From: Prochlorococcus sp. AG-355-I04
Lineage (GTDB): Bacteria; Cyanobacteriota; Cyanobacteriia; PCC-6307; Cyanobiaceae
Length of the DNA: 46,155 nucleotides
NCBI GenBank assembly: GCA_003280915.1
Contig: QCDL01000011.1
Span: 1 to 46,155 of the forward strand
Reading direction: 5' to 3'
Under the pieces are notes generated by a model. That model saw only the letters and a program-made list of their open reading frames with translations, was not told where the DNA came from and ran no database searches. Shown here one piece after another: positions 36,261-45,879 of the stretch. The first letter of the stretch is position 1, and each line of letters starts with the position of its first letter. The translations under genes and the position numbers were made by a program.

Positions 36261-36917
36261 TTAAATCCAATTTGAAAATAAATTTAATAATCCTAGTGCT
36301 ACTAAAAATACCCCACTTAAGGTGGGAATAATTTGACTAAATTTTCTAAGCTCTAAAAATTTTTTTAAGTTTTCTGCCGTGGCTCCCGCAATAATTAATG
36401 GAGTCACTTGACCTATTCCGAAGAAAAATAAAAAAATAATTGAGATTATTGGGTTTTTGGCTTGCGATACCCAAGCTAGAAGAGTCGCTAAAACAGGAGT
36501 GATGCAAGGTGAAGAGGCTAGTCCAAAAGTAGTTCCTATTGCAAAAGGTGCTATGAGGGATGGAACCTTGTCCTCTATTATTTTTAGATCAGGTCCATTC
36601 GGGAACTGAAACTTTAGGATTCCTAATAAATTTAAACCCATTATTATTGCTACTAAGGCAACAAATGAAGTGTAATAAGATGAAATTTGACCATATATTT
36701 TGCCTAAGAATCCACTGGCAGCACCAAGCAAAACTAGTGAAAAAACTACTCCTCCCGAGAAACTAATAAGTTTAAATTTATTTTTTTCTGTTCCCCCTAT
36801 GTAAGCAATAGTGATAGGTAATAATGATATTGAGCAAGGCCCAAGACTTGTTAAAAGTCCTGCGCTAAAAACCAAAAATATAGTAAATGGACTAGGGTTA
36901 CTAAGACCATCCTGCAT
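36261..36917 (-). CDS. ccdA: CcdA-family thiol-disulfide transporter
   Basis: A six-helix membrane protein (218 residues) that passes reducing power across the thylakoid membrane to keep apocytochrome c cysteines reduced. The two redox cysteines are in L-G-P-C-S (Cys28) and S-S-P-C-I-T-P-V-L-A. It lies between ftsW (82-base gap) and ccs1 (no gap) and forms a system II maturation pair with ccs1. Confidence 0.95.
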   Translation of the reverse strand: MQDGLSNPSPFTIFLVFSAGLLTSLGPCSISLLPITIAYIGGTEKNKFKLISFSGGVVFSLVLLGAASGFLGKIYGQISSYYTSFVALVAIIMGLNLLGILKFQFPNGPDLKIIEDKVPSLIAPFAIGTTFGLASSPCITPVLATLLAWVSQAKNPIISIIFLFFFGIGQVTPLIIAGATAENLKKFLELRKFSQIIPTLSGVFLVALGLLNLFSNWI

Positions 36918-36999
36918 AAGCAGATTACCCTTTTGAGATAATTCTGAAATAACTAAATTAAATGATTCGATAGCTTGAGTTAAATCTTTTAAATTCTAA

Positions 37000-38235
37000 C
37001 TAATTAAGAGTCTTTCGTGTACTAATCATACCAATGAATCCTGTTGACTCTAATGAACATCTCACTAACATCCCTGCAATAAAAAAAGACGCTATTAATG
37101 AATTGCCACCATAGCTAATGAAAGGTAGAGGTAAGCCTGTAGTAGGCATTGAACCTGTTGCTACAGCAATATGCATTATTGATTGACCTGTCAATAATAC
37201 ACCACATCCCATAGCAACTAATTTTGTATAGTTGTTCCTGCACTTAAGACTAATTCTTAGGCTTATATAACAGAATACTGCTAAAAATCCTAAGAATAAA
37301 GTACACCCCAATAAACCAAATTCTTCTGCAAAAATGGCAAAAATAAAATCTGTATACATGAACGGTAGATACTGTAATTTTTGTATAGACAGTCCAAAAC
37401 CTTGGCCAAATAGACCACCTGAACCTATAGCTAATAAACTCTGAACCAATTGAAATCCATTTTCTTGTTGATCTTTCCAAGGATTTATAAATGAAGTAAC
37501 TCTCATTTTTTGATATTCGTTACTAAGGATGCTTATACATCCAGTAATGAATCCTATTGAAGCAAATGAGCAAAGTGAGCTAAGTTTTACTCCTCCACAT
37601 AAACCCATTACCCAAAGTAGAATTCCAGTTAATGATGCAGTACTTAAATTAGGCTGTTTTAGTATTAAAAAAATTAATAAACCAAAGGATATTATTGAAA
37701 TTAATTTTTTATCATTCTTTATTAGATTCCAATGTGCGAAAAGATTAGAGGCTTCTAGAATTAGAAAAGGTTTGATTAATTCAGATGGCTGCAGAAGTAA
37801 ATTGCCAAGCACTAGCCATCTTGAAGATCCATTGACTGTAATTCCAGCAAAATTGGTAAGGAAAATCAAAAAGAATAGAATATAAAAAATAATTTTTGAA
37901 AGTTTTAAAAGGTTTCTAATGTTTGTATGAAGAACCAAATAAAATAGACCAATTCCTGGAATTGTCCAAATGATTTGTTTTTTTAAGAAGTAAGCCCAAT
38001 TTCCCATTTCCCTACTAGCTACCCACCAACTTGATGATCCTAGTATGCATATTCCTAATATTGACCAAATTCCAATGAGGATAATGAGGATTTTTGCCTC
38101 ATATGGCCATATCGTCCAAGGTAATGGAAATATAGACTCTGTTAAAATGCTTAAATTTTTTTTGTAATTAGTACTAAAGTTTTTTTTTCTTTTAGAAATT
38201 CTTTTATATTTTATTTTTTCTTGACTTATCTCCAA
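37000..38235 (-). CDS. ftsW: SEDS peptidoglycan polymerase FtsW
   Basis: A polytopic glycosyltransferase (411 residues, about ten helices) of septal peptidoglycan synthesis. It has G-S-S-R-W-L-V-L-G-x-L-L-L-Q-P-S-E-L-I-K and the C-terminal T-G-L-P-L-P-F-I-S-Y-G-G-N-S signature. RodA shares these motifs; FtsW is preferred because of the Lys/Arg-rich cytoplasmic N terminus (about 40 residues) and the long first helices. Start is TTG at 38235; a later start cannot be ruled out. Confidence 0.88.
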   Translation of the reverse strand: MEISQEKIKYKRISKRKKNFSTNYKKNLSILTESIFPLPWTIWPYEAKILIILIGIWSILGICILGSSSWWVASREMGNWAYFLKKQIIWTIPGIGLFYLVLHTNIRNLLKLSKIIFYILFFLIFLTNFAGITVNGSSRWLVLGNLLLQPSELIKPFLILEASNLFAHWNLIKNDKKLISIISFGLLIFLILKQPNLSTASLTGILLWVMGLCGGVKLSSLCSFASIGFITGCISILSNEYQKMRVTSFINPWKDQQENGFQLVQSLLAIGSGGLFGQGFGLSIQKLQYLPFMYTDFIFAIFAEEFGLLGCTLFLGFLAVFCYISLRISLKCRNNYTKLVAMGCGVLLTGQSIMHIAVATGSMPTTGLPLPFISYGGNSLIASFFIAGMLVRCSLESTGFIGMISTRKTLN

Positions 38236-38430
38236 TTTTTTAGATGTATATGTACTATTGAGACGTTTAATTTAGATTTTGCCAAGTCTTTTATTAACGT
38301 TTTAAATTGTTAAAGCAATTAAAAAGATGACTTTTTATAAATTTTATTTTTGATGAACAAAGTAAAAAATGATCTATGGATTCATCATAAATCTTAAGAA
38401 TTAATTTTTTATAAAAAAAAACTAGCTAAA

Positions 38431-38494
38431 AGGCCCCTCTCCGTGATAGATTCCGTGAGTTTATATACTTACTTCAAACCATTAAGAGGGGTTT
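38431..38494 (+). promoter_or_regulatory. atp operon leader: long-range inverted repeat with CCGTGA repeats
   Basis: The arms 38431-38440 (AGGCCCCTCT) and 38485-38494 (AGAGGGGTTT) can form a ten-pair RNA stem with two G-U pairs, enclosing 44 bases. Inside are two CCGTGA copies 12 bases apart (38441 and 38453) and a TATACT box at 38464-38469 that may be the -10 of the operon. The GC-rich arms stand out in this AT-rich region, seven bases before the first ATG of the operon. Confidence 0.4.
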
Positions 38495-38501
38495 CTAAAC
38501 T

Positions 38502-38978
38502 ATGTTCACATCAGTGGACTCAAATAGAAAAAAACTTGAGCATCCTTCTAATAAGAATGTTCAATTTCCTCGATCCCTGAATAATTCAATCATCAAAGAA
38601 AGTAAATCTGGCATTGCCAATCAAATAGATCATTTGCTTTCTCAAAATGATGAATACACAAAATTGCAATTAACAATTTTTGGAATTACTTTTATTTTTT
38701 CTATTTTATTAGCATCAATAACTGGAATTTTTCTAGGCTTTACCTTTGGTTTTAGTATTTTTACAGGTGCAATTTCTGGCATTTTTTACCTACGTTTGCT
38801 TGCCAAAAGTATAGGGAAACTTGGTAAAGAATCATCAGGTGTATCAAAATTGCAACTATTAGTTCCAGTTTGCCTCTTTATTTTTGCGAGCAAGCTAGGA
38901 TCTTTAGATATTTTTCCTGCGATGATAGGGTTTTTCATTTATAAACCTTCACTCATTCTTTATTTTTCACGTTCTTAA
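38502..38978 (+). CDS. atp1: ATP synthase protein I (Atp1-like)
   Basis: First gene of the operon, a 158-residue membrane protein. A polar N-terminal part (about 1-60) is followed by four hydrophobic segments, the arrangement of cyanobacterial Atp1, which assists assembly of the c-ring or ion supply in related bacteria. Sequence is poorly conserved, so assignment rests largely on position just upstream of subunit a. ATG at 38502; atpB follows after 22 bases. Confidence 0.8.
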   Translation: MFTSVDSNRKKLEHPSNKNVQFPRSLNNSIIKESKSGIANQIDHLLSQNDEYTKLQLTIFGITFIFSILLASITGIFLGFTFGFSIFTGAISGIFYLRLLAKSIGKLGKESSGVSKLQLLVPVCLFIFASKLGSLDIFPAMIGFFIYKPSLILYFSRS

Positions 38979-39000
38979 GTAAATTTTTTATTCAAAACAA

Positions 39001-39726
39001 ATGTTTATTAATTCCTTGCTAACAAATTTTGCAGCATTAGAAGTTGGTCAACATCTTTACTGGCAAATTGGAAATATCAGACTTCATGGGCAAGTATTTT
39101 TAACATCTTGGATTTTATTAGGAGCGTTATTAGTTTTTATTTCTTTAGGAACTAAAAAAATGGAAAATGATCCTAAAGGCCTTCAAAACTTGCTTGAGTT
39201 TCTCTGGGATTACATAAGAGATCTTGCTAGGACGCAAATAGGCGAAAAAGTATATAGAGATTGGATGCCATTTATAGGTACTTTATTTTTATTTGTCTTT
39301 GTTAGTAATTGGGGAGGTGCTTTAATTCCTTGGAGATTGATTAAGTTGCCAAGTGGAGAGTTAGGTGCACCTACTGCAGATATCAATACAACTATAGCCT
39401 TGGCTTTATTAGTTTCACTTTCTTATTTCTATGCAGGTTTAAGCAATAAGGGTTGGAGATACTTCGAATATTATGTTCACCCAACTCCGATCATGCTTCC
39501 TTTCAAAATTCTAGAGGACTTTACAAAACCTTTATCACTTTCTTTCAGGCTTTTTGGAAATATTTTGGCTGATGAACTGGTTGTTGGTGTTCTAGTCTTT
39601 TTAGTCCCGCTAATTCTCCCAATACCTGTTATGTTCCTAGGATTATTCACTAGTGCAATTCAGGCATTGATTTTCGCAACTTTGGCGGCCTATTACATAG
39701 GAGAAGCTGTTGAAGAACATCATTAG
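39001..39726 (+). CDS. atpB: ATP synthase F0 subunit a
   Basis: The proton-channel stator subunit (241 residues). The essential arginine is in [15 protein letters not shown], and several membrane helices are present, as expected for plant/cyanobacterial type a subunits with H-P-T-P-I near 165. It lies between atp1 and the atpE cistron. A 164-base spacer follows, with two hairpins. Confidence 0.97.
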   Translation: MFINSLLTNFAALEVGQHLYWQIGNIRLHGQVFLTSWILLGALLVFISLGTKKMENDPKGLQNLLEFLWDYIRDLARTQIGEKVYRDWMPFIGTLFLFVFVSNWGGALIPWRLIKLPSGELGAPTADINTTIALALLVSLSYFYAGLSNKGWRYFEYYVHPTPIMLPFKILEDFTKPLSLSFRLFGNILADELVVGVLVFLVPLILPIPVMFLGLFTSAIQALIFATLAAYYIGEAVEEHH

Positions 39727-39743
39727 CTGTCTTCCAATAAATT

Positions 39744-39766
39744 CAGACGCTTTTACAAAGTGTCTG
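39744..39766 (+). promoter_or_regulatory. Hairpin 1 between atpB and atpE
   Basis: A ten-pair stem with one G-U pair, arms 39744-39753 and 39757-39766, loop TAC. It begins 17 bases after the atpB stop. There is no T-run behind it, so it is not an ordinary terminator. It could be a processing or 3'-protecting structure for the upstream transcript. Confidence 0.55.
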
Positions 39767-39793
39767 TAATCTGGCAAAATATCTAATCGCGTA

Positions 39794-39812
39794 GGTCTGA
39801 AAATATCAGACC
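39794..39812 (+). promoter_or_regulatory. Hairpin 2 between atpB and atpE
   Basis: GGTCTGA (39794-39800) pairs perfectly with TCAGACC (39806-39812) across loop AAATA. Its arms share the GTCTG/CAGAC core with hairpin 1, so alternative pairings between the two hairpins are possible. No T-run follows. It lies 78 bases before the atpE ATG. Confidence 0.55.
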
Positions 39813-39872
39813 CATTCTTAAAATAAAGGATGTCCAAGCGTGTATGACAACAAAGATTATCACAAGTATTAA

Positions 39873-40136
<264 letters not shown>

Positions 40137-40141
40137 AAGTT

Positions 40142-40186
40142 AATATTGCTTCTAATCCTTATTAGCAATATTTAAATTTAATTTTT
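40142..40186 (+). terminator. Hairpin with U-rich tail after atpE (attenuator or 3' end)
   Basis: A perfect nine-base-pair stem, AATATTGCT (40142-40150) with AGCAATATT (40164-40172), has a 13-base loop and starts six bases after the atpE stop. A T-rich stretch with a run of six T follows, before the b' gene. It may end a fraction of transcripts or protect the 3' end of an atpE message. Stem mostly A-T, so strength is uncertain. Confidence 0.5.
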
Positions 40187-40204
40187 TAACTTCAACTAAA
40201 ACAT

Positions 40205-40666
40205 ATGTTGGCCTTTAATTTTTTTGGTGCTACAGAAGGTGGATTATTTGATATAAATGCCACTTTGCCACTAATGGCGATACAAGTAGTTGCACTTACT
40301 TACATATTAAATTCTCTCTTTTTTAAGCCTGTTGGCAATGTTGTAGAAAAAAGAGAAAAGTTTGTAAGTAATAACATTATTGAGGCCAAAAATAAACTTT
40401 CTGAGGTTAAAAAATTAGAAGCTGATTTATTAACTCAGCTTCAAAGTGCTCGTACAGAAGCCCAAAGAATTGTGAGCGAAGCTGAAAATGAGTCTGACAA
40501 GCTTTATAAAGAAGCACTAGAACTTGCTAACAATGAAGCAAATGCTTCAAAAGAAAAAGCAAGACTAGAAATTGAAAGTCAGACGTCTGCTGCTCGTGAT
40601 CAACTTTCTAAACAGGCTGATGATCTAAGCAAACTTATTGTTAATAGATTGATTCTAGAAAAATGA
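40205..40666 (+). CDS. atpG: ATP synthase F0 subunit b'
   Basis: The second b-type stator subunit of photosynthetic organisms, 153 residues. One N-terminal helix (about 18-40) precedes a long charged coiled coil (about 45-150). The b/b' pair is characteristic of cyanobacteria. It overlaps atpF by four bases (ATGA), which suits one-to-one production. Database naming varies (atpF2, atpG); the name atpG also denotes gamma in other systems. Confidence 0.94.
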   Translation: MLAFNFFGATEGGLFDINATLPLMAIQVVALTYILNSLFFKPVGNVVEKREKFVSNNIIEAKNKLSEVKKLEADLLTQLQSARTEAQRIVSEAENESDKLYKEALELANNEANASKEKARLEIESQTSAARDQLSKQADDLSKLIVNRLILEK

Positions 40667-41175
40667 ATTTAACTCTTTTAGCTACAGAAGGTTTTGGATT
40701 GAACTTCAATTTATTCGAAACTAATATCCTTAATTGGGCTGTAGTAGTTTTCGGTCTTTATAAATTTTTGCCTGGTTTCTTAGGTAAAATGCTTCAAAAA
40801 AGGAGAGAAGGAATCCTTCTTGAATTAAAAGATGCTGAAGATCGACTACTAAATGCAACTCAAGCTTTAGAAAAAGCGAAGAAAGATTTATCTTCAGCAG
40901 AAGAAAAAGCTTCTCAAATAAAAGCAGATTCCCTTAAAAGATCTGAATCAATCAGAATGGAAAGTGAGAAAAAAGCTATAGAGGAGATGGCTCGAATTAA
41001 ACAAAGTGCAATCTCTGATGAGAGCTCTGAAGCATCCAGAGCAATTTCTCAACTTCGAAAAGAAGCTGTTGAACTGGCAATTAAGAAAGCCTTAGATTCT
41101 CTCCCAAATCGACTTGATAAAACAACACAAGAAAATTTGGTAACTCAATCAATTAATAATATTGAGGTGAACTAA
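40663..41175 (+). CDS. atpF: ATP synthase F0 subunit b
   Basis: 170 residues with a short N-terminal membrane helix (about 22-45) and a long Ala/Glu/Lys-rich coiled coil that forms the peripheral stalk with b'. The conserved [20 protein letters not shown] block is present. It overlaps b' by four bases and atpH by one base (TAATG). Confidence 0.96.
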   Translation: MNLTLLATEGFGLNFNLFETNILNWAVVVFGLYKFLPGFLGKMLQKRREGILLELKDAEDRLLNATQALEKAKKDLSSAEEKASQIKADSLKRSESIRMESEKKAIEEMARIKQSAISDESSEASRAISQLRKEAVELAIKKALDSLPNRLDKTTQENLVTQSINNIEVN

Positions 41176-41717
41176 TGCCACTTTTAAATTCAGTTACTAC
41201 ACCATACGCAGAGGCATTACTTCAAGTTGTGAATGAAAATTTGCAAACTGAAGAGATGGTTTCTGAGGTCAAACAACTCTTGGAATTAATAAATGATTCC
41301 CCTGAATTGGAGAAGGCACTATCCTCTCCCATTTTAGAGACAGATGCTAAGAAGAAAATCATCATTGAAATTTTTTCAAATAAGGTTAATTCTTCTTTAC
41401 TGAATTTCTTAAAATTATTGGCCGATAGGCAAAGAATTGGAATCCTTACTTCAATTCTCGATAGGTTTTTAGAGATTTACCGAGAAAATAGTAATATTGC
41501 TTTGGCAACTGTTACTTCTGCAGTCGAGCTTACTGATGAACAGAAAGGTTTAATTACCAAAAAGATCATCAATATTGCTGGAACAGAAAAATTAGAACTT
41601 GTAACTAAAATCGATCCATCTCTCATTGGTGGTTTCGTCGCCAGTGTAGGATCAAAAGTAATTGATGCTTCTCTTGCTTCACAAATAAGAAAACTTGGCT
41701 TATCTCTTTCCAAGTAA
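41175..41717 (+). CDS. atpH: ATP synthase F1 subunit delta
   Basis: Links the peripheral stalk to the alpha/beta hexamer. 180 residues with a helical N-terminal domain beginning Y-A-E-A-L-L-Q-V and a C-terminal segment with P-S-L-I-G-G-F-V-A-S-V-G-S-K-V-I-D-A-S, the family signature. One-base overlap with atpF; atpA follows after 30 bases. Confidence 0.96.
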   Translation: MPLLNSVTTPYAEALLQVVNENLQTEEMVSEVKQLLELINDSPELEKALSSPILETDAKKKIIIEIFSNKVNSSLLNFLKLLADRQRIGILTSILDRFLEIYRENSNIALATVTSAVELTDEQKGLITKKIINIAGTEKLELVTKIDPSLIGGFVASVGSKVIDASLASQIRKLGLSLSK

Positions 41718-41735
41718 CTTTTAAATCAACCTTAA

Positions 41736-43265
<1,530 letters not shown>

Positions 43266-43273
43266 ATTTATTT

Positions 43274-43279
43274 AAGGAG
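43274..43279 (+). promoter_or_regulatory. Strong Shine-Dalgarno before the gamma subunit gene
   Basis: AAGGAG at 43274-43279 is five bases from the ATG at 43285. Most starts in this window have weak or no such sequence, so this perfect one stands out and fixes the start of the gamma subunit gene. Suggests deliberately efficient initiation on the last atp cistron. Confidence 0.6.
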
Positions 43280-43284
43280 ATACC

Positions 43285-44235
43285 ATGGCAAATCTTAAAG
43301 AGATTAGAGATAGAATCGTTTCCGTTAAAAATACAAGAAAAATAACGGAGGCTATGAGACTTGTTGCAGCTGCAAAAGTAAGGAGAGCTCAAGATCAAGT
43401 TCTCAAAAGTAGACCTTTTGCAGATAAACTTGCTCGGGTTTTAGAAAATATTCAATCTAGAGTACAATTCGACGCTATCGACTCTCCTCTATTATCGAAG
43501 AGAGAAGTAAAGACCATCTCCTTGGTTTGCATCACTGCGGATAGAGGTTTATGCGGTGGTTACAACACAAATATAATAAAAAAGGTAGAAATAAGATACG
43601 CAGAATTAGTCAAACAAGGGTATCAGCCAAATTTGATTTTAGTAGGGAAGAAAGCTATTGGATATTTTCAAAATAGAAAAGATAGATATGTAATCAAAAG
43701 TACTTTCAAAGAATTAGAACAAGTACCCACGGTCAAGGACTCTGAGGGAGTTACAAATGAGATTTTAGCTGAATTCCTTTCAGAAAATTCTGATAGGATA
43801 GAAATTATCTATACGAAGTTCATAACTCTAGTTAGCTGCGCCCCTGTCGTACAAACATTATTGCCACTTGATCCTCAAGGTATTGCTGAGGAAAATGATG
43901 AAATTTTTAGGTTGACTACAAAAGATAGTAAGTTACTTGTTGAAAAATCAAATATTGAAAAAAGTGAATCAGAGAAGTTGCCATCAGATATCGTCTTTGA
44001 ACAAAGTCCTGATCAATTATTAGATTCTTTATTACCATTATATTTACAGAATCAGGTATTAAGAGCTCTTCAAGAGTCGGCAGCTTCAGAACTTGCTTGC
44101 AGGATGACCGCGATGAATAATGCGAGTGATAATGCTAAAGAATTAGCAAGTACTTTGAATCTAACCTATAACAAAGCCAGACAAGCAGCTATCACTCAAG
44201 AAATATTAGAAGTTGTTGGAGGTTCAGCAGTTTAG
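43285..44235 (+). CDS. atpC: ATP synthase F1 subunit gamma
   Basis: The rotating central shaft, 316 residues. Standard ends are visible: M-A-N-L-K-E-I-R-D-R-I near the start and A-I-T-Q-E-I-L-E-V-V-G-G-S-A at the end. As in other cyanobacteria it carries an extra charged loop (about residues 200-240) compared with bacterial forms, and it lacks the two redox cysteines that regulate the chloroplast protein. It ends the operon: beta and epsilon genes are not here. The conserved C-terminal helix includes A-C-R-M-T-A-M. Confidence 0.97.
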   Translation: MANLKEIRDRIVSVKNTRKITEAMRLVAAAKVRRAQDQVLKSRPFADKLARVLENIQSRVQFDAIDSPLLSKREVKTISLVCITADRGLCGGYNTNIIKKVEIRYAELVKQGYQPNLILVGKKAIGYFQNRKDRYVIKSTFKELEQVPTVKDSEGVTNEILAEFLSENSDRIEIIYTKFITLVSCAPVVQTLLPLDPQGIAEENDEIFRLTTKDSKLLVEKSNIEKSESEKLPSDIVFEQSPDQLLDSLLPLYLQNQVLRALQESAASELACRMTAMNNASDNAKELASTLNLTYNKARQAAITQEILEVVGGSAV

Positions 44236-44251
44236 TAATTAGATTTAGGAT

Positions 44252-44578
44252 ATGCCTGAATACAATATCAAAGTTCAATTTGAGCAAAAGACTTTTAGTT
44301 TTTTATGTCCTGATGATCAAGATATTATTTCAGCGGCAAAAATGCATGGAATAGATTTACCAAGTAGTTGTTGTTCAGGAGTTTGTACAGATTGTGCATC
44401 CATGATATTAGAAGGATCTGTAGATCAGGAGGATGCGATGGGATTAAATGATGATTTAAGGGAAAAGGGCTTTGCACTCTTATGTGTGGCATTTCCTAAA
44501 TCAGATATGAATATTGTTATTGGTAAAGAAGTCGAAGATGATTTATATAATGATCAATTTGGTAAATATCAAAAATGA
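44252..44578 (+). CDS. Plant-type [2Fe-2S] ferredoxin
   Basis: A 108-residue ferredoxin with cluster ligands Cys40, Cys45, Cys48 and Cys78 (C-x4-C-x2-C, then L-L-C). The binding loop is S-S-C-C-S-G-V-C-T-D-C, so Cys41 is an additional, non-ligand cysteine. It is somewhat longer than photosynthetic PetF, with an acidic C-terminal tail (V-E-D-D-L-Y-N-D), and is more likely a specialised paralogue. It starts 16 bases after the gamma gene and overlaps the next gene by four bases. Confidence 0.9.
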   Translation: MPEYNIKVQFEQKTFSFLCPDDQDIISAAKMHGIDLPSSCCSGVCTDCASMILEGSVDQEDAMGLNDDLREKGFALLCVAFPKSDMNIVIGKEVEDDLYNDQFGKYQK

Positions 44579-44766
44579 AATTAAGTTCAGTTGATTATTA
44601 TTTAGATTGGCCAGTTTCAATAAAATTAAAAAATTTAAGGAAATTTATCATTGCAAATTTAGAAAAAAAGGGTGATTTAATTCGATGGTCAATTGTTGAT
44701 ATTCAAAATTCTATTGACTCTTTTGGAACAAAAAAACTTAAAATTAAAGCTGTCTTAGTTAATTAA
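44575..44766 (+). CDS. Small protein downstream of ferredoxin (63 aa), unknown
   Basis: A 63-residue basic protein with no recognised domain. It contains D-Y-Y-L-D-W-P-V-S-I-K-L-K and R-W-S-I-V-D-I near the middle. The four-base ATGA overlap with the ferredoxin gene implies coupled translation. It might be a partner of the ferredoxin, but this is context alone. Confidence 0.72.
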   Translation: MKLSSVDYYLDWPVSIKLKNLRKFIIANLEKKGDLIRWSIVDIQNSIDSFGTKKLKIKAVLVN

Positions 44767-44793
44767 AAAATATAAATTGAAATATTTTTAATA

Positions 44794-45879
44794 ATGGAAA
44801 ATTCACCAACAATATTTATTGTTCCAACTGGCATTGGTTGTGAAGTAGGAGGTTTCGCTGGGGATGCACTTCCAACCGCTAAATTATTAGCATCGGCAAG
44901 TGGATGTTTAATTACACATCCAAATGTTATGAATGGCGGTACTCTTTCTGAAAAAGATAAAAATATTTTTTATGTTGAGGGTTATAGTTTAGACCGACTT
45001 GCTAAAGGAGAAATCGCTTTAAAAAGGGTAAAGCAACAGAAAATTGGAATAATTTTTGATTCAGCCATTGAAAAAGAAATATTAGTGAGACATTTACAAG
45101 TTGCTGATGCATGTGTTTCTACTTTAGGTATCAATATTCATTCTTATGTGATTACAAAAAAGCCATTAAACTTAGTTATTGATCCAGATTCTTCAAAAAT
45201 CAGTGGTGGCACAATTGAAAATCCTGATACTCTAATTGATGCTGGAAAATGTTTAATAGAAAAAGGAGTTTCGGCAATAGCAATTGTGGCAAAATTTCCA
45301 GATGATGCAGATTCTCTGGAAACAAATATCTATCGAGAGGGAAAAGGGGTTGATCCTATTTCTGGAGTTGAAGCAGTTATAAGTCATTTAATTAGCAAAT
45401 ATTTAAAAGTTCCCTGTGCACACGCACCTGCTTTAAATCCAATTGAATTGAATGAAAATTTAGATCCTCGTGCAGCTGCAGAGGAAATAGGATACACCTT
45501 TTTACCATCAGTACTGATTGGGTTAAGCAATGCACCTGATATTGTTGAATTGCCAGCTAAAAATGAATCAATATCAATACACCCTGATCAGATTGAATCT
45601 ATTGTTGTTCCTAATGGGGCACTAGGTGGAGAAGCAGTATTAGCAGGAATTGAAAAAGGTTTAAATATTATCTCTGTAAAAAATCAAAATACATTAAAAG
45701 TGACAAATGAGTTTTATGATTATCCCAATCTTTTTGAAGTGGATAATTATTTAGAAGCTGCAGGCATAATTCTTGCTATTAGAAAAGGTATAAATCTTAA
45801 TTCACTTAAAAGGCCTTTAAAAAAAATCCAAGAATATTCTCATCTGAGAACCCACTTTACTGAAATTAAAGATGACTAA
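44794..45879 (+). CDS. DUF3326 protein
   Basis: A 361-residue protein of DUF3326. Typical features are the T-G-I-G-C-E-V-G-G-F-A-G-D-A near residues 12-25, C-L-I-T-H-P-N-V-M-N-G, and P-N-G-A-L-G-G-E-A-V-L near residues 273-283. Sequence appears soluble and alpha/beta. Function is not known to me. It starts 27 bases after the 63-residue gene and overlaps the next gene by eight bases. Confidence 0.85.
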   Translation: MENSPTIFIVPTGIGCEVGGFAGDALPTAKLLASASGCLITHPNVMNGGTLSEKDKNIFYVEGYSLDRLAKGEIALKRVKQQKIGIIFDSAIEKEILVRHLQVADACVSTLGINIHSYVITKKPLNLVIDPDSSKISGGTIENPDTLIDAGKCLIEKGVSAIAIVAKFPDDADSLETNIYREGKGVDPISGVEAVISHLISKYLKVPCAHAPALNPIELNENLDPRAAAEEIGYTFLPSVLIGLSNAPDIVELPAKNESISIHPDQIESIVVPNGALGGEAVLAGIEKGLNIISVKNQNTLKVTNEFYDYPNLFEVDNYLEAAGIILAIRKGINLNSLKRPLKKIQEYSHLRTHFTEIKDD

